Of a stretch of 48,345 nt of DNA, positions 1 through 8,830 are shown in pieces. Both the position numbers and the translations under genes were made by a program. The stretch is taken from NCBI RefSeq assembly GCF_900109085.1, contig NZ_FNYW01000009.1, forward strand, positions 1 to 48,345. The letters are read 5' to 3'. The notes under the pieces are model-generated. The model was given only the letters and a program-made list of their open reading frames with translations. It was not told the origin of the DNA and ran no database searches. The stretch comes from Alkalibacterium gilvum. Lineage in GTDB: Bacteria; Bacillota; Bacilli; Lactobacillales; Carnobacteriaceae_A. The number at the start of each line of letters is the position of its first letter. Positions within the stretch are counted from its first letter, which is position 1.

Positions 1-233
1 ATTCCATAGAAAATTCCTGTAAGTATACCTTGTCCAATGGACACCTTGAGGGCATTAACAATAAGATTAAAACAATAAAGCGAAGTGGCTATGGTTATCG
101 TAATTTTAAACATTTGAGAGCACGTATTCTAATTAGCTTTAAGTTGAAAGAAAAGACCAACAAAGAAATCAGACCCTTAACTTTTGAAGAAGAAAAAGAA
201 ATCGTCAAACAATTAAATACTAAAGTCGCATAA
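1..233 (+). CDS. ISL3-family transposase, C-terminal fragment
   Basis: The reading frame is open from the first bases of the window to the TAA at 231-233, so only about the last 76 codons are present. The residues SNGHLEGINNKIKTIKR and the following GYGYRNFKHLRARI match the conserved C-terminal end of ISL3 (IS204/IS1001/IS1165 type) DDE transposases, including the Glu of the catalytic triad in the HLEG motif (family knowledge). The TTG at 30 is an in-frame leucine codon, not a start. A stem-loop and the element's terminal repeat follow directly. Whether the full element is intact cannot be seen here. Confidence 0.85.
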   Translation, partial: SIENSCKYTLSNGHLEGINNKIKTIKRSGYGYRNFKHLRARILISFKLKEKTNKEIRPLTFEEEKEIVKQLNTKVA

Positions 234-237
234 ATAA

Positions 238-265
238 AGGTAGAAAGCATGTCGACTTTCTACCT
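238..265 (+). terminator. Stem-loop after the ISL3 transposase
   Basis: AGGTAGAAAG (238-247) pairs perfectly with CTTTCTACCT (256-265) around an 8-nt loop, 5 bases after the transposase stop. No U-tract follows, so it may end transcripts weakly or protect mRNA ends. Confidence 0.45.
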
Positions 266-301
266 CGGAAATCTCTGACCAACACGATTTGACAAAGAAC
301 C

Positions 302-419
302 AGTATTTCTAGCTTTTTTAAATCTGGTTCAAACGCATCCTTGTCATTTGTTTCTCTTGTACTTATTCGTCCCAGTGTCACATGCCTATAAAACTTTTTA
401 GAAGCTCTTTTTATATTGT
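302..419. other. Short gene-free stretch between IS end and ABC exporter
   Basis: I see no gene and no convincing terminator in these 118 bases. They separate the IS end from the stop codon of the exporter gene transcribed toward it, so the IS may have inserted in the 3' flank of that operon and removed its original terminator. Confidence 0.5.
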
Positions 420-2273
420 TTATAGTTGTTCATCTGTGGATTGGAATTGTGCATTATATAAATCTGCATAGAAACCATCTTGTTCTATCAGCTCTTCATG
501 GTTACCCGTTTCAATGACATCACCATGATTCATCACAATAATCTTGTCCGCATCTCTAATCGTTGATAAGCGGTGAGCTACTACAAAGCTTGTTCTATTT
601 TCAAGCAATCTTCCCATAGCCCGTTGTATCAATATTTCTGTTCGCGTATCTACAGATGAAGTTGCTTCATCAAGTATCAGAACTTCAGGATCAGCAAGGA
701 AAGCACGAGCTATTGTTATTAACTGTCTTTGTCCTTGAGAAATATTTGTTCCTTCCTCATTCAGCATCGTATCATAGCCTTCTGGCAGACGTCTAACAAA
801 ATCATCCACATGAGCGGCTTCAGCTGCCTCCAAAATTTCCTGATCACTTGGATTTTCTTCATGACTACCGTATCTAAGATTTTCCCAAATCGTGCCGTTG
901 AATAACCACGTATCCTGTAATACCATCGAGAACTTATTACGTAATTTGTCTTTCTTTATATCTCTGGTATCTACACCTTCATATCGGATGCTACCACCTT
1001 TTACGTCATAAAAGCGTTCCAATAAATTGATTAGCGTGGACTTTCCTGCCCCTGTTGGTCCAACAACTGCAATCATTTGTCCTTCTTTTACTGTTAGATT
1101 AAAGTCTGTCATAAGGAGGTCGTCCTGACCATATCCAAACTCTACATTTTCAAACTCAATTTTATAGTTTGTATTTTCTCTAGGTTCCAAGCCGGACTCC
1201 GTTTCTTTCATTGGGTCCTCGTCAAGTACTTCAAAAATACGTTCACAAGAAGCAATCGTTACTTGAATCGTGTTAGCTAAATTGGCTAACTGCCTTACTG
1301 GCTGAGAAAATTGATTAACATACTGAATGAACGCTTGAACATTACCTAATGATACTGTTCCGTTAGCTACTCCGATCCCACCAATGATGGCTACACCGAA
1401 ATATCCTAAGTCTCGAGCAAAACTGACCAGTGGCATCATGATACCTGTTAGAAACTGAGCTTTCCATGATGCTTTATTTAATTTTGCACTTTGCTCTACA
1501 AATTTTTCTATTTCATCTTCTTCTCTGTTGTACGTTTTAACTATTGTATGTCCAGAATACGTTTCTTCAACTTGATCATTCAAAACCCCAAGTTCTTTTT
1601 GCTGGGCAGCAAATTGTTTCTGCGACTTTGGAGCTACAAAGGCAATCAAGAGAAAACTAATCGGCACCGTGACGATTGTTACTAGCGTTAATTGAATATT
1701 GATACTGAACATAACTATCAGCACAGTAACAAACTGGACCACACTCATAATAAATTGAGTCAAAGATTGCTGCAAGGTATTAGCGATTTGGTCCATGTCA
1801 TTGACCGCTCGTGACATGATATCTCCATTAGAATGTGTATCATAATATTCTATCGACAGTGTTGACATCTTTTCTTTTAAATCTTTACGCATATCATACA
1901 CAGTCTTTTGAGCGATATGAGCAGTGATATATTGTTGGAAATACCTAAATACTGCTTGTGTAATATAGACAATTGCAACAGTAATGAGTATATTTTTTAT
2001 ATAATCAAAATCTATAGGGAATGTATCAACAACCTCCCCAGCCTCTCTTAGCATCCTACCTTCTTGAATCCCGCGATATATTTCAGTTGTTGCTTTACCT
2101 AAAATATACGGCGCTAGTGTAGCTAATATGGTTGCACCTATAACTAAAATAAATGTTGCTGCTAGCCCCCAAAAGCGAGTTGACATATAACGAACTAAGC
2201 GTAAAGTCGTTCCCCAAAAATTATTGGCTCTTTTTGCTTTTAAATGTGCAGCATTTTTTGAATCTTTAGCCAT
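420..2273 (-). CDS. Multidrug ABC exporter half-transporter, catalytically competent subunit
   Basis: This is a 617-residue fused membrane-plus-ATPase half-transporter of the LmrD/BmrD/TM288 type. Residues about 30-345 carry six membrane segments and residues 370-600 the ATPase. Visible motifs are Walker A GPTGAGKST (405-413), Walker B VLILDEA with the catalytic Glu (531-537) and H-loop His in VVAHR (567). The ABC signature is the deviant ISQGQ (511-515) instead of LSGGQ. In this family such a subunit pairs with one whose own site is degenerate, and the neighbour fits that exactly. Its ATG overlaps the stop of the upstream gene (TAATG), so the two are translationally coupled. The likely role is efflux of lipophilic drugs; the substrate is unknown. 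Confidence 0.92.
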   Translation of the reverse strand: MAKDSKNAAHLKAKRANNFWGTTLRLVRYMSTRFWGLAATFILVIGATILATLAPYILGKATTEIYRGIQEGRMLREAGEVVDTFPIDFDYIKNILITVAIVYITQAVFRYFQQYITAHIAQKTVYDMRKDLKEKMSTLSIEYYDTHSNGDIMSRAVNDMDQIANTLQQSLTQFIMSVVQFVTVLIVMFSINIQLTLVTIVTVPISFLLIAFVAPKSQKQFAAQQKELGVLNDQVEETYSGHTIVKTYNREEDEIEKFVEQSAKLNKASWKAQFLTGIMMPLVSFARDLGYFGVAIIGGIGVANGTVSLGNVQAFIQYVNQFSQPVRQLANLANTIQVTIASCERIFEVLDEDPMKETESGLEPRENTNYKIEFENVEFGYGQDDLLMTDFNLTVKEGQMIAVVGPTGAGKSTLINLLERFYDVKGGSIRYEGVDTRDIKKDKLRNKFSMVLQDTWLFNGTIWENLRYGSHEENPSDQEILEAAEAAHVDDFVRRLPEGYDTMLNEEGTNISQGQRQLITIARAFLADPEVLILDEATSSVDTRTEILIQRAMGRLLENRTSFVVAHRLSTIRDADKIIVMNHGDVIETGNHEELIEQDGFYADLYNAQFQSTDEQL

Positions 2274-3994
2274 TAAATGTCCTCTCCTTTCAACTGAGAA
2301 TCCATTATTTCTTGATATACTTTATTCGTTTCTTTTAATTCTTTATGTGTTCCTTTTCCTACCATTTTACCTTTATCTAAAACGATAATTTGATTCGCAT
2401 CCACAACTGTACTAATACGTTGAGCTATAATAACGACAGCTGCGTCTTTTGTTTCGGGTTCTAATGCTTCTCTAAGTTTAGCATCTGTTTTGAAGTCCAG
2501 TGCTGAGAAAGAGTCATCAAAAACTAAAATATCTCCTTCTGTAACTAAAGCTCTGGCAATACTTAATCTCTGTCTTTGTCCTCCAGAGAAGTTTCCTCCG
2601 CCTTGTTCTACATATGCATCGAGTTGATCCGATAAACCTAGAACAAAGTCTTTTCCTTGAGCAACATCCAATGCATGCCATATCTCTTTATCTGTAGCAT
2701 CCGGTTTCCCATATTTTAAATTATCTCGAATCGTACCCGAAAATAAAATAGCTTTCTGCGGAGCAAAGCCTACAAGTTGTCTTAGTTTACCTTGTTCCAC
2801 TTCTCTAATATCTTTGCCATTAACTTTTATTGAGCCACTCTCAACATCATATAAACGTGGAATCAAATTAGCTAAAGTCGTTTTACCAGAGCCTGTACCA
2901 CCTATAATGGCTAAACGTTCTCCTTTTTTCAAAGTGAAATCAATGTTACACACGGCAGGTTTTTCAGCCCCAGGATAACGATAACTTACGTCATTGAATG
3001 CTAGTGACGCACCATCTTTTGTTGCCAATTCTTTTGGACTTTTTGGATCTTTAATAATATTAGGTGTATCTATGACTTCTAAAACTCTAGAAGCAGCAAC
3101 TTGTCCACGTGGTAGGAAAAATAATGACTGAGATAACATCATAACACCGATAAGAATTTGCATAGCATATGTCATAAAGGCAACTAAATTTCCTACTTGC
3201 ATGTCTCCAACACTAATTAACTGTGATCCAAACCAAATTATCATAATATTAGTAATACTAATAGCAAAGGTCATTGCTGGCATCATGAAAGCTAATCGAG
3301 TAAAAGCTTTAATTGATGTAGAAGCGAAATCCCAGTTCGCATCATCAAATCGTTCTTTTTCATATTTATCTTTATTGAACGCACGGATGACACGAATCCC
3401 AGTTAAGCCTTCTCTGAAGACTCTATTTAGTTTATCTGTTTTTAATTGCAATGATTTAAAAATTGGACTCGTTGCTCTTAAAATTAGGTACAACAAAAGT
3501 CCCAAAGCTGGTATAGAAATCAAAAATACAAAAGCTAATTGAGGCTCTCTTGTGAAAGCCATGATTCCTGCCCCTATCATAAGAAACGGCGAAAGCGCCA
3601 TGACACGTAACACCATCATCATAACGAATTGAATCTGCATGACATCATTCGTTGTTCGTGTAATAAGTGTTGAGGTCCCAAATTTATCAATCTCTTCATT
3701 GGTAAAGTAGGCAACCGTCGTATAAATCTTTCTTCTAATTTTATCGCCCAATCCTTGTGACTCTTTAGCAGCGAAATATACATTACCCAAGGCTGAGGTT
3801 ATTGTTAGAAATGTAAAACCCAGCATGATGAAACCTGTTTGTACAATATAATCAATATTTCCTTCTGCCACACCGTAATCAATAATATTAGCGGTGATCG
3901 TTGGCATGGCAAGCATGCCTACAATTTGTACTGCTAAAAAAACTAGACTTAAAAATATACGCCATGGATTCATCCACTTTCCTAATCTAATCAT
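2273..3994 (-). CDS. Multidrug ABC exporter half-transporter, degenerate-site subunit
   Basis: This 573-residue half-transporter (LmrC/BmrC/TM287 type) has a membrane domain in residues 1-310 and an ATPase from about 330. Walker A is GGTGSGKTT (365-373) and the signature is a canonical FSGGQ (469-473). Walker B reads ILVFDDS, with Asp replacing the catalytic Glu, and the H-loop position is Gln (IIAQR, 525) instead of His. Both changes mark the non-hydrolytic site of heterodimeric exporters. The start at 3994 is chosen because GAGGG lies 6 bases upstream and the ATG overlaps the TetR stop (ATGA). An in-frame start 16 codons earlier lies inside the regulator gene and has no ribosome site. Confidence 0.92.
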   Translation of the reverse strand: MIRLGKWMNPWRIFLSLVFLAVQIVGMLAMPTITANIIDYGVAEGNIDYIVQTGFIMLGFTFLTITSALGNVYFAAKESQGLGDKIRRKIYTTVAYFTNEEIDKFGTSTLITRTTNDVMQIQFVMMMVLRVMALSPFLMIGAGIMAFTREPQLAFVFLISIPALGLLLYLILRATSPIFKSLQLKTDKLNRVFREGLTGIRVIRAFNKDKYEKERFDDANWDFASTSIKAFTRLAFMMPAMTFAISITNIMIIWFGSQLISVGDMQVGNLVAFMTYAMQILIGVMMLSQSLFFLPRGQVAASRVLEVIDTPNIIKDPKSPKELATKDGASLAFNDVSYRYPGAEKPAVCNIDFTLKKGERLAIIGGTGSGKTTLANLIPRLYDVESGSIKVNGKDIREVEQGKLRQLVGFAPQKAILFSGTIRDNLKYGKPDATDKEIWHALDVAQGKDFVLGLSDQLDAYVEQGGGNFSGGQRQRLSIARALVTEGDILVFDDSFSALDFKTDAKLREALEPETKDAAVVIIAQRISTVVDANQIIVLDKGKMVGKGTHKELKETNKVYQEIMDSQLKGEDI

Positions 3995-4629
3995 ACATTT
4001 CCCTCTTTCTTTTCTGGAATAGCAATACCATAGGTGATCCATTCCAATCGTTTAATAAATAAGTTTTGAGTTTCTTTTACTGATAGTTCTTTCCAAAAGC
4101 CTTCCATGATTGTATCATTCAACATACTTAGAAAATACTTCAATATATCAAGTAGTTCATTTTCAGAATCAATTTTTAAATTGTCCCTATTTATGACATC
4201 AATAAGACGCTCATCTTTTGTTGGGCGTGTTTGTTTCCCTTTAAAATCCACGCGTACTTCTCGATTAATTTGATAATTCATATGAAGATACATATTTTCA
4301 AAAAAACCAAACTTTTTTGATTCCATAATATACATCACGTATTTTTCACTAAATAACTTGAAGCCTTCATAAAAATCACCTTTTTTTTCCTGAAAACTTT
4401 TAAGCATTAAATTATGATAATTACACCTGAATTTTCCTATCAGAAAAAAGTATAAGTCTTTTTTATCTTCAAAATACTGATAAAAACTACCTCGAGAGAT
4501 CTCTGAATTTTTAACAATGTTTGAAATAGACGCTTCATTCAATGGTTTAGCCGAAAACTCCTTCATTGCTCCAGCAATTAGTCGTTCTCTTTTTTCTTCC
4601 GATAAATTAAAGAATGTTTGTGTCGGCAA
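3991..4629 (-). CDS. TetR-family repressor of the ABC exporter operon
   Basis: This is a 212-residue TetR/AcrR-type regulator. The N-terminal 50 residues form the helix-turn-helix, with the typical EKRERLIAGAMKEF first helix and SRGSFYQYFEDKKDLY recognition segment; the rest is a variable ligand domain. The start is TTG, preceded by AGGAGG at a 7-base spacing. It is the first gene of a three-gene operon with the two exporter subunits, overlapping the next gene by four bases. A perfect 15-bp palindrome and an imperfect second copy sit on its promoter, so autoregulated repression relieved by an exporter substrate is the expected logic. This is inferred from the arrangement. Confidence 0.9.
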   Translation of the reverse strand: MPTQTFFNLSEEKRERLIAGAMKEFSAKPLNEASISNIVKNSEISRGSFYQYFEDKKDLYFFLIGKFRCNYHNLMLKSFQEKKGDFYEGFKLFSEKYVMYIMESKKFGFFENMYLHMNYQINREVRVDFKGKQTRPTKDERLIDVINRDNLKIDSENELLDILKYFLSMLNDTIMEGFWKELSVKETQNLFIKRLEWITYGIAIPEKKEGNV

Positions 4630-4658
4630 TTTAATACCTCCTTGAACGAAATTTTAAA

Positions 4659-4710
4659 ATGACAACTTGTCATATTATGTTATTATATGTGCCGAGTTGT
4701 CATGATGCAA
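4659..4710 (-). promoter_or_regulatory. Promoter of the TetR/ABC operon with two operator-like palindromes
   Basis: On the minus strand -35 TTGCAT (4710-4705), a 17-bp spacer and -10 TATAAT (4687-4682) form a strong promoter. A perfect 15-bp palindrome ATGACAACTTGTCAT (4659-4673) lies just past the -10. An imperfect copy sharing the TTGTCAT half (4689-4703) fills the spacer. Binding of the TetR protein at both would block RNA polymerase; this is inferred from position and symmetry. Confidence 0.8.
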
Positions 4711-4722
4711 GAGAAAGATACT

Positions 4723-4761
4723 AAAAAAAGAAATCTTAGTCCAAGTCGTTTGAACTAAGAT
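4723..4761 (-). terminator. Intrinsic terminator of the AI-2E-family gene
   Basis: A 12-bp stem with one G-U pair (4733-4744 with 4750-4761) is followed on the minus strand by TTCTTTTTTT. It separates the upstream membrane-protein gene from the TetR promoter. Confidence 0.8.
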
Positions 4762-4773
4762 GTTTGAATTATT

Positions 4774-5970
4774 CTATTTTTCAGTCGTTTCATCAGTGAC
4801 TTCTGTTGTCTCTTCTGTATCGTATAAATCAGAATTCTGCCTATACCACTGAAAAAGCATTGACAAGATTATTTTTAAAATCGCATATCCAGGTATACCA
4901 AATACTACACCCATTAGACCGAATAATCGCCCAGCTACAAGTAAAAGAAAAATAATATTGACTGGATGAATTTTTAATGAATTACCTAAAACTTGTGGTG
5001 AAATAACACGTCCTTCAAGCAATTGTTCAACTCCAAAAACAATCATCACTTTTAAAAGCATAAAGGGCGAATCGACTACCGCAATAATTAGTGCGGGTAT
5101 TGTCGCTATAAATGATCCTAGGTAAGGTATTAAATTTAAAAATCCGGCGAATATACCTAGAGTCAAAGCGAAATCTAAACCAATAATTGAAAATCCAATG
5201 TAAAACATAAGTCCTACAAAAACTGCCACAATTAATTGGCCTCTAACGTAATAGCTAATTTTTTTATTAATATCTGTAAACAGTTTACTTATAGTTGGTC
5301 TTGCTTTTGTAGGGATAAAGCGAAAGAGTTTATGTGGGATTCCCTTCCCATCTTTAAGCAGATAAAAAAGTACAAAAGGCATTGTAAATAGAGTAATAAA
5401 CGTACGTGTGATTGTACCAATAACGCTGCCAATACCCCCAACGGTTGCATTTAAAACAGATGACGTTTGATCTGTAAGTGTCTCAACAAATGACGTACTC
5501 TCAGTTTGATTCATTAAATCAGATAGAATGCCAATATTAAGTAAGGTTTCAACTTGGTCTATGAAGTTTTTCCAGTAAGACGGCCAAATATCTATAAGTG
5601 ACAACACTTGTTTCTGTATGATTGGAACAATGTAATTCATTCCACCAATAATCACAAGAATAACGACACTAAATACAAACGCAATCGCGGTGTTTCTAGA
5701 AAAGCGTTTATTCTCCAGCCAATCAACTAATGGTGTAAAAAGATAATAAAAGATAACAGCAAAAATAATTGGAGGTCCAACGATACTAAAAGCTATCATA
5801 AGTGGTTCAAATATATAAGAGATTTGTGTAATCATAAAAACATTCAACGCTAAAAGAAAAATAACAAGCAGTACAGTGACAAACTTATTATCAATAATTT
5901 GTTTCCAGAACCAGGTATCATGCCATTTGTTTGAGTAATGTTTATCTTCTTTATTGTTCAATTTTCCCAC
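4774..5970 (-). CDS. AI-2E family transporter (PF01594-type membrane protein)
   Basis: This 398-residue integral membrane protein has about eight hydrophobic segments, including paired ones near residues 30-80. A long loop rich in Thr/Ser/Gln sits around 120-180, followed by the segment GGIGSVIGTITRTFITLF and a C-terminal hydrophobic cluster with LLEGRVISPQVLGNSLKIHP. The latter is the most conserved stretch of this permease family. Some members are linked to AI-2 export or Na+/H+ antiport, so the substrate here cannot be assigned. The C-terminal tail is acidic and Thr-rich. It is monocistronic: a terminator follows it and a divergent gene lies upstream. Confidence 0.85.
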   Translation of the reverse strand: MGKLNNKEDKHYSNKWHDTWFWKQIIDNKFVTVLLVIFLLALNVFMITQISYIFEPLMIAFSIVGPPIIFAVIFYYLFTPLVDWLENKRFSRNTAIAFVFSVVILVIIGGMNYIVPIIQKQVLSLIDIWPSYWKNFIDQVETLLNIGILSDLMNQTESTSFVETLTDQTSSVLNATVGGIGSVIGTITRTFITLFTMPFVLFYLLKDGKGIPHKLFRFIPTKARPTISKLFTDINKKISYYVRGQLIVAVFVGLMFYIGFSIIGLDFALTLGIFAGFLNLIPYLGSFIATIPALIIAVVDSPFMLLKVMIVFGVEQLLEGRVISPQVLGNSLKIHPVNIIFLLLVAGRLFGLMGVVFGIPGYAILKIILSMLFQWYRQNSDLYDTEETTEVTDETTEK

Positions 5971-6056
5971 CTCGTTTCTTCTATTTTAGCACACACTCAT
6001 GACATAAAGGTAAATATTCATTCCAACATTTTCTTCTTTTTTCTGTTTCCTCTCTT

Positions 6057-6086
6057 TTGTACCCTCATCAGTAATTCTGTTATACT
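6057..6086 (+). promoter_or_regulatory. Promoter of the 6-phosphogluconolactonase gene
   Basis: TTGTAC (6057-6062), 18-bp spacer, TATACT (6081-6086), followed by AAGGAGG and the ATG at 6125. The spacing and the lack of competing elements make this a reasonable sigma-A promoter. Confidence 0.6.
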
Positions 6087-6124
6087 GTATAGGAAAATTA
6101 AATGCACTTAAGGAGGAAGGACGT

Positions 6125-7159
6125 ATGACCCAAAAAATATTACTTGGTACCTATACTAAAAGAAAAAGTGAAGGTATTTATAGTGTGAAACTAGACGAAC
6201 AAAAAAAACAGTTAATTGATTTAAAGGAAGAAGTCACTGTTTCTACCCCAACTTATCTTGCGGGAAACAATGATTACAGTTTACTTTTTTCTATTGCAAA
6301 ATCTTCCAATGGACAGGGTGGGATTGCATCTTATAAATATAACAAACAGCAAAAATCATATACAAAAAGCGATAGTGTGTTTTCAGATGGTGCTCCACCT
6401 TGCTATATTGCTTATGATCAAGCTAAACAACTTATATTCACTGCAAACTATCATAAGGGACAAGTTTCCGTTTATCGAACTTCTACTGATGGTGACTTAA
6501 CCTTAGTAGATACACATGTTCACTCAGGAAAATCTGTGCATGAAAACCAACAATCGCCACATGCGCATTATTTCGATTTTACACCTGACAAAAAATTCTT
6601 GGTCTCTTGTGATTTGGGTTCAGATGAACTTCTCATGTATACGCTGGATGATGAGAATAAACTCACTGTTTGTGATGTCATTTCTGTTACACCTGGGACT
6701 GGGCCTAGACACATAGTCTTTCACCCTAATAACCGCTTTGCCTATGTGGTAGGCGAATTAAGTAGTGATGTCATTGTTTTTAGCTATAACAGCACGAATG
6801 GGACGCTTACCCCCATTCAGACAATTTCTTCTATCCCACAAGACTACGATGCCTTTAATGGCGCAGCGGCTATTCGTATAAGCTCAGACGGTCGTTTTGT
6901 TTATGCATCAAATCGTGGACATGATTCCATTGCCATTTACGAAGCAGCAGAAGATGGCACTTTAACTCTTGTAAATCATACGCCTACTGAGGGTGAAACT
7001 CCTCGAGATTTTAATCTTGATCCTTCCGAATGTTTCATAGTGGTTGGTCACCAAGACTCAGATAATCTAACGTTATTTGAAAGAAATGATAAAGACGGCA
7101 CTCTGACTTTATTGCAAAAAGACGTTTTCGCCCCAGAAGTCATCTGTGTAAAGTTTTAA
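6125..7159 (+). CDS. pgl: 6-phosphogluconolactonase, lactonase (beta-propeller) family
   Basis: This 344-residue cytosolic protein has the repeated blade pattern of the PF10282 lactonase family. The motifs GDLTLVDTHVHSGKSVH, QSPHAHYFDFTPDKKF, GTGPRHIVFHPNNRFAYV and ASNRGHDSIAIY near the C-terminus mark the conserved His/Asn/Arg residues of the propeller. It hydrolyses 6-phosphoglucono-lactone to 6-phosphogluconate in the oxidative pentose phosphate pathway. The start has an AAGGAGGAAGG ribosome site. It is transcribed alone and ends at a very strong two-way terminator. Function by family resemblance; the same fold also includes other lactonases. Confidence 0.88.
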   Translation: MTQKILLGTYTKRKSEGIYSVKLDEQKKQLIDLKEEVTVSTPTYLAGNNDYSLLFSIAKSSNGQGGIASYKYNKQQKSYTKSDSVFSDGAPPCYIAYDQAKQLIFTANYHKGQVSVYRTSTDGDLTLVDTHVHSGKSVHENQQSPHAHYFDFTPDKKFLVSCDLGSDELLMYTLDDENKLTVCDVISVTPGTGPRHIVFHPNNRFAYVVGELSSDVIVFSYNSTNGTLTPIQTISSIPQDYDAFNGAAAIRISSDGRFVYASNRGHDSIAIYEAAEDGTLTLVNHTPTEGETPRDFNLDPSECFIVVGHQDSDNLTLFERNDKDGTLTLLQKDVFAPEVICVKF

Positions 7160-7183
7160 GCAGGCAAAAGCAATCCTTATTTT

Positions 7184-7227
7184 ATTTAAAAACAGGCTAG
7201 GGCAATTGCCCTAGCCTGTTTTTAAAT
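7184..7227. terminator. Two-way intrinsic terminator, 44-bp perfect palindrome
   Basis: Bases 7184-7227 form an uninterrupted palindrome with the centre GGCAATTGCC, flanked inside by AAA and TTT tracts. It can act as an intrinsic terminator on both strands and sits between the convergent lactonase and EIIA genes. Confidence 0.93.
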
Positions 7228-7246
7228 TATAGTATTTCAAGTCACA

Positions 7247-7753
7247 CTATTTAGACGTTACAGTACCAATCTCAGTTCCTTTGGTGGTTTCTCCGGTAGT
7301 GTTTAAGCTATAGTCATCCACTTGGTCCATATTAGTGAAGACAATAATAACTGTATCTTTTTTTCCTGCTTTTTTTAAGCCGTCTAGATCTACAGTCGAA
7401 ATTTTTGTATCCGTTGTTACTTTATCTCCTTCTTTTACTAAAGTATCAAATGGTCCACCTTCAAGTTCAACTGTGTCGATTCCGATGTGCACGAGCACTT
7501 CGATGCCGTTATCCAGTTCTAATCCAACAGCATGCTGGGTAGGAAATACACTAACAACTTTTCCTGAGCCTGGTGCGTAAACATCTCCATCGCTTGGGAC
7601 GACTCCAAATCCATCTCCCATCATTTTCTGAGAAAATACTGGATCCTCAACTTCTTCAATTGGAATAACCTTACCATTAACTGGACTCACTAATGATACT
7701 TTTGGATCTTTTGATTCTTTATCTTTCCCTTTTAGAAAATCAAATATACCCAT
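7247..7753 (-). CDS. crr: PTS glucose-type EIIA component, stand-alone
   Basis: This 168-residue single-domain EIIA-Glc has the active-site pair HAVGLELDNG (His74) and VLVHIGIDTVEL (His89), matching His75 and phospho-acceptor His90 of the enterobacterial enzyme. It takes phosphate from HPr and passes it to IIB domains of glucose/maltose-type permeases. An N-terminal FDFLKG leader precedes the domain, as in other free EIIA proteins. It is a single gene bounded by a terminator and a divergent gene. The PTS IICB encoded at 36086-37675 lacks its own IIA, so this protein is the obvious candidate partner (inference). Confidence 0.93.
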   Translation of the reverse strand: MGIFDFLKGKDKESKDPKVSLVSPVNGKVIPIEEVEDPVFSQKMMGDGFGVVPSDGDVYAPGSGKVVSVFPTQHAVGLELDNGIEVLVHIGIDTVELEGGPFDTLVKEGDKVTTDTKISTVDLDGLKKAGKKDTVIIVFTNMDQVDDYSLNTTGETTKGTEIGTVTSK

Positions 7754-7944
7754 AATTGTCCCTACTTTCTTTTATTTAAATTTTAATTATATTTTACCAC
7801 TCAATCTATTATAATAATAGCATACACGAGACAATTCATAAATTAAAATGATCTTTATGTAATTTTTTTTAATATATCTGGTATTTCATTCCTAAGTTCG
7901 ATATTATTAGAAAGCAAATATATTTTATTGAAGGAGTTATTTAA

Positions 7945-8766
7945 GTGTTTATAGAAATTATCAAATCAATTATTTTGGGAATCGTACAAGGTATTACCGA
8001 ATGGCTCCCAATTAGTAGTACTGGCCATATGATACTGGTCGATGAATTTTTAGTTTTAAATACAAGCCCTGCCTTTAAGGAAATGTTTCTTGTCGTTATA
8101 CAGCTCGCATCTATTTTGGCTGTAATCATTATATTCTTCAAAAAGCTTAATCCGTTTGATGCTGATAAAAATGATGATCAAAAAAAAGAAACATGGCACA
8201 TTTGGTTTAAAGTTATTATCGGTGTCATTCCGGCTGGTGTTTTTGGGTTATTATTTGAAGATAAAATCAATGAAGTCTTCTTTAACTGGCAAACCGTGTC
8301 TGTTGCTTTAATTTTTTACGGTATTGCATTTATTGTTATTGAAAAAATGAACAAAGGAAAAAAACCGAAGATTACAAACTGGGAGCAACTAACTTATCGG
8401 ATTGCATTAATGATCGGTTTCTTTCAGGTATTGGCGCTCATCCCGGGCACATCGCGTTCTGGTGCGACAATTGTGGGAGCAATATTGATCGGCACAGCTC
8501 GTCCGCTTGCAGCGGAGTTTTCCTTCTTTCTTTCCATACCTGTTATGGTAGGAGCAAGCATGCTTAAATTGCTTGGTTTTGGTTTCAACTTTACATCCGA
8601 AGAACTCATTATTCTTCTTGTTGGTTGCTTGTTCTCATTCGCTGTTTCAATCTTCGCAATTAAATTCTTGATGAACTACATTAGGAAAAATGACTTCAGC
8701 TTATTTGGTTGGTATCGAATTGTCATTGGACTTGTTGTGATTGGTTACTTCGCATTATTAGGTTAA
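7945..8766 (+). CDS. uppP: Undecaprenyl-diphosphate phosphatase (BacA/UppP)
   Basis: This 273-residue polytopic membrane enzyme recycles undecaprenyl-PP to undecaprenyl-P for cell-wall synthesis and contributes to bacitracin tolerance. Both family signatures are present: [14 protein letters not shown] near residue 18, with the catalytic Glu and Ser, and [10 protein letters not shown] near residue 173, with the catalytic Arg. The start is GTG at 7945, nine bases after AAGGAG. Seven to eight membrane segments are apparent. It is monocistronic and ends at a convergent terminator. Length matches the family. Confidence 0.95.
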   Translation: MFIEIIKSIILGIVQGITEWLPISSTGHMILVDEFLVLNTSPAFKEMFLVVIQLASILAVIIIFFKKLNPFDADKNDDQKKETWHIWFKVIIGVIPAGVFGLLFEDKINEVFFNWQTVSVALIFYGIAFIVIEKMNKGKKPKITNWEQLTYRIALMIGFFQVLALIPGTSRSGATIVGAILIGTARPLAAEFSFFLSIPVMVGASMLKLLGFGFNFTSEELIILLVGCLFSFAVSIFAIKFLMNYIRKNDFSLFGWYRIVIGLVVIGYFALLG

Positions 8767-8775
8767 GGCGCACAA

Positions 8776-8816
8776 AAAAGAGAGCCAGGGGCACTATATG
8801 ACCTTGGCTCTCTTTT
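8776..8816. terminator. Two-way intrinsic terminator
   Basis: A 12-bp stem (8776-8787 with 8805-8816, AAAAGAGAGCCA arms) with A- and U-tracts on either side. It ends uppP on the plus strand and the NCS2 permease gene on the minus strand. Confidence 0.9.
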
Positions 8817-8830
8817 AAGTTTCATATAAA

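Larger units (their letters stand above)
1..301 (+). mobile_element. Right end of an ISL3-family insertion sequence (truncated by window edge)
   Basis: The 3' end of a transposase gene is followed by a terminal inverted repeat. Read on the minus strand from 301, the end begins GGTTCTTTGTCAAATCGTG, which resembles the conserved ISL3-family tip (GGCTCTTTGTCAA type). ISL3 elements usually make 8-bp target duplications, so 302-309 (AGTATTTC) would be the right-hand duplication; the left end is outside the window. The boundary at 301 is inferred from the repeat. Confidence 0.8.
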
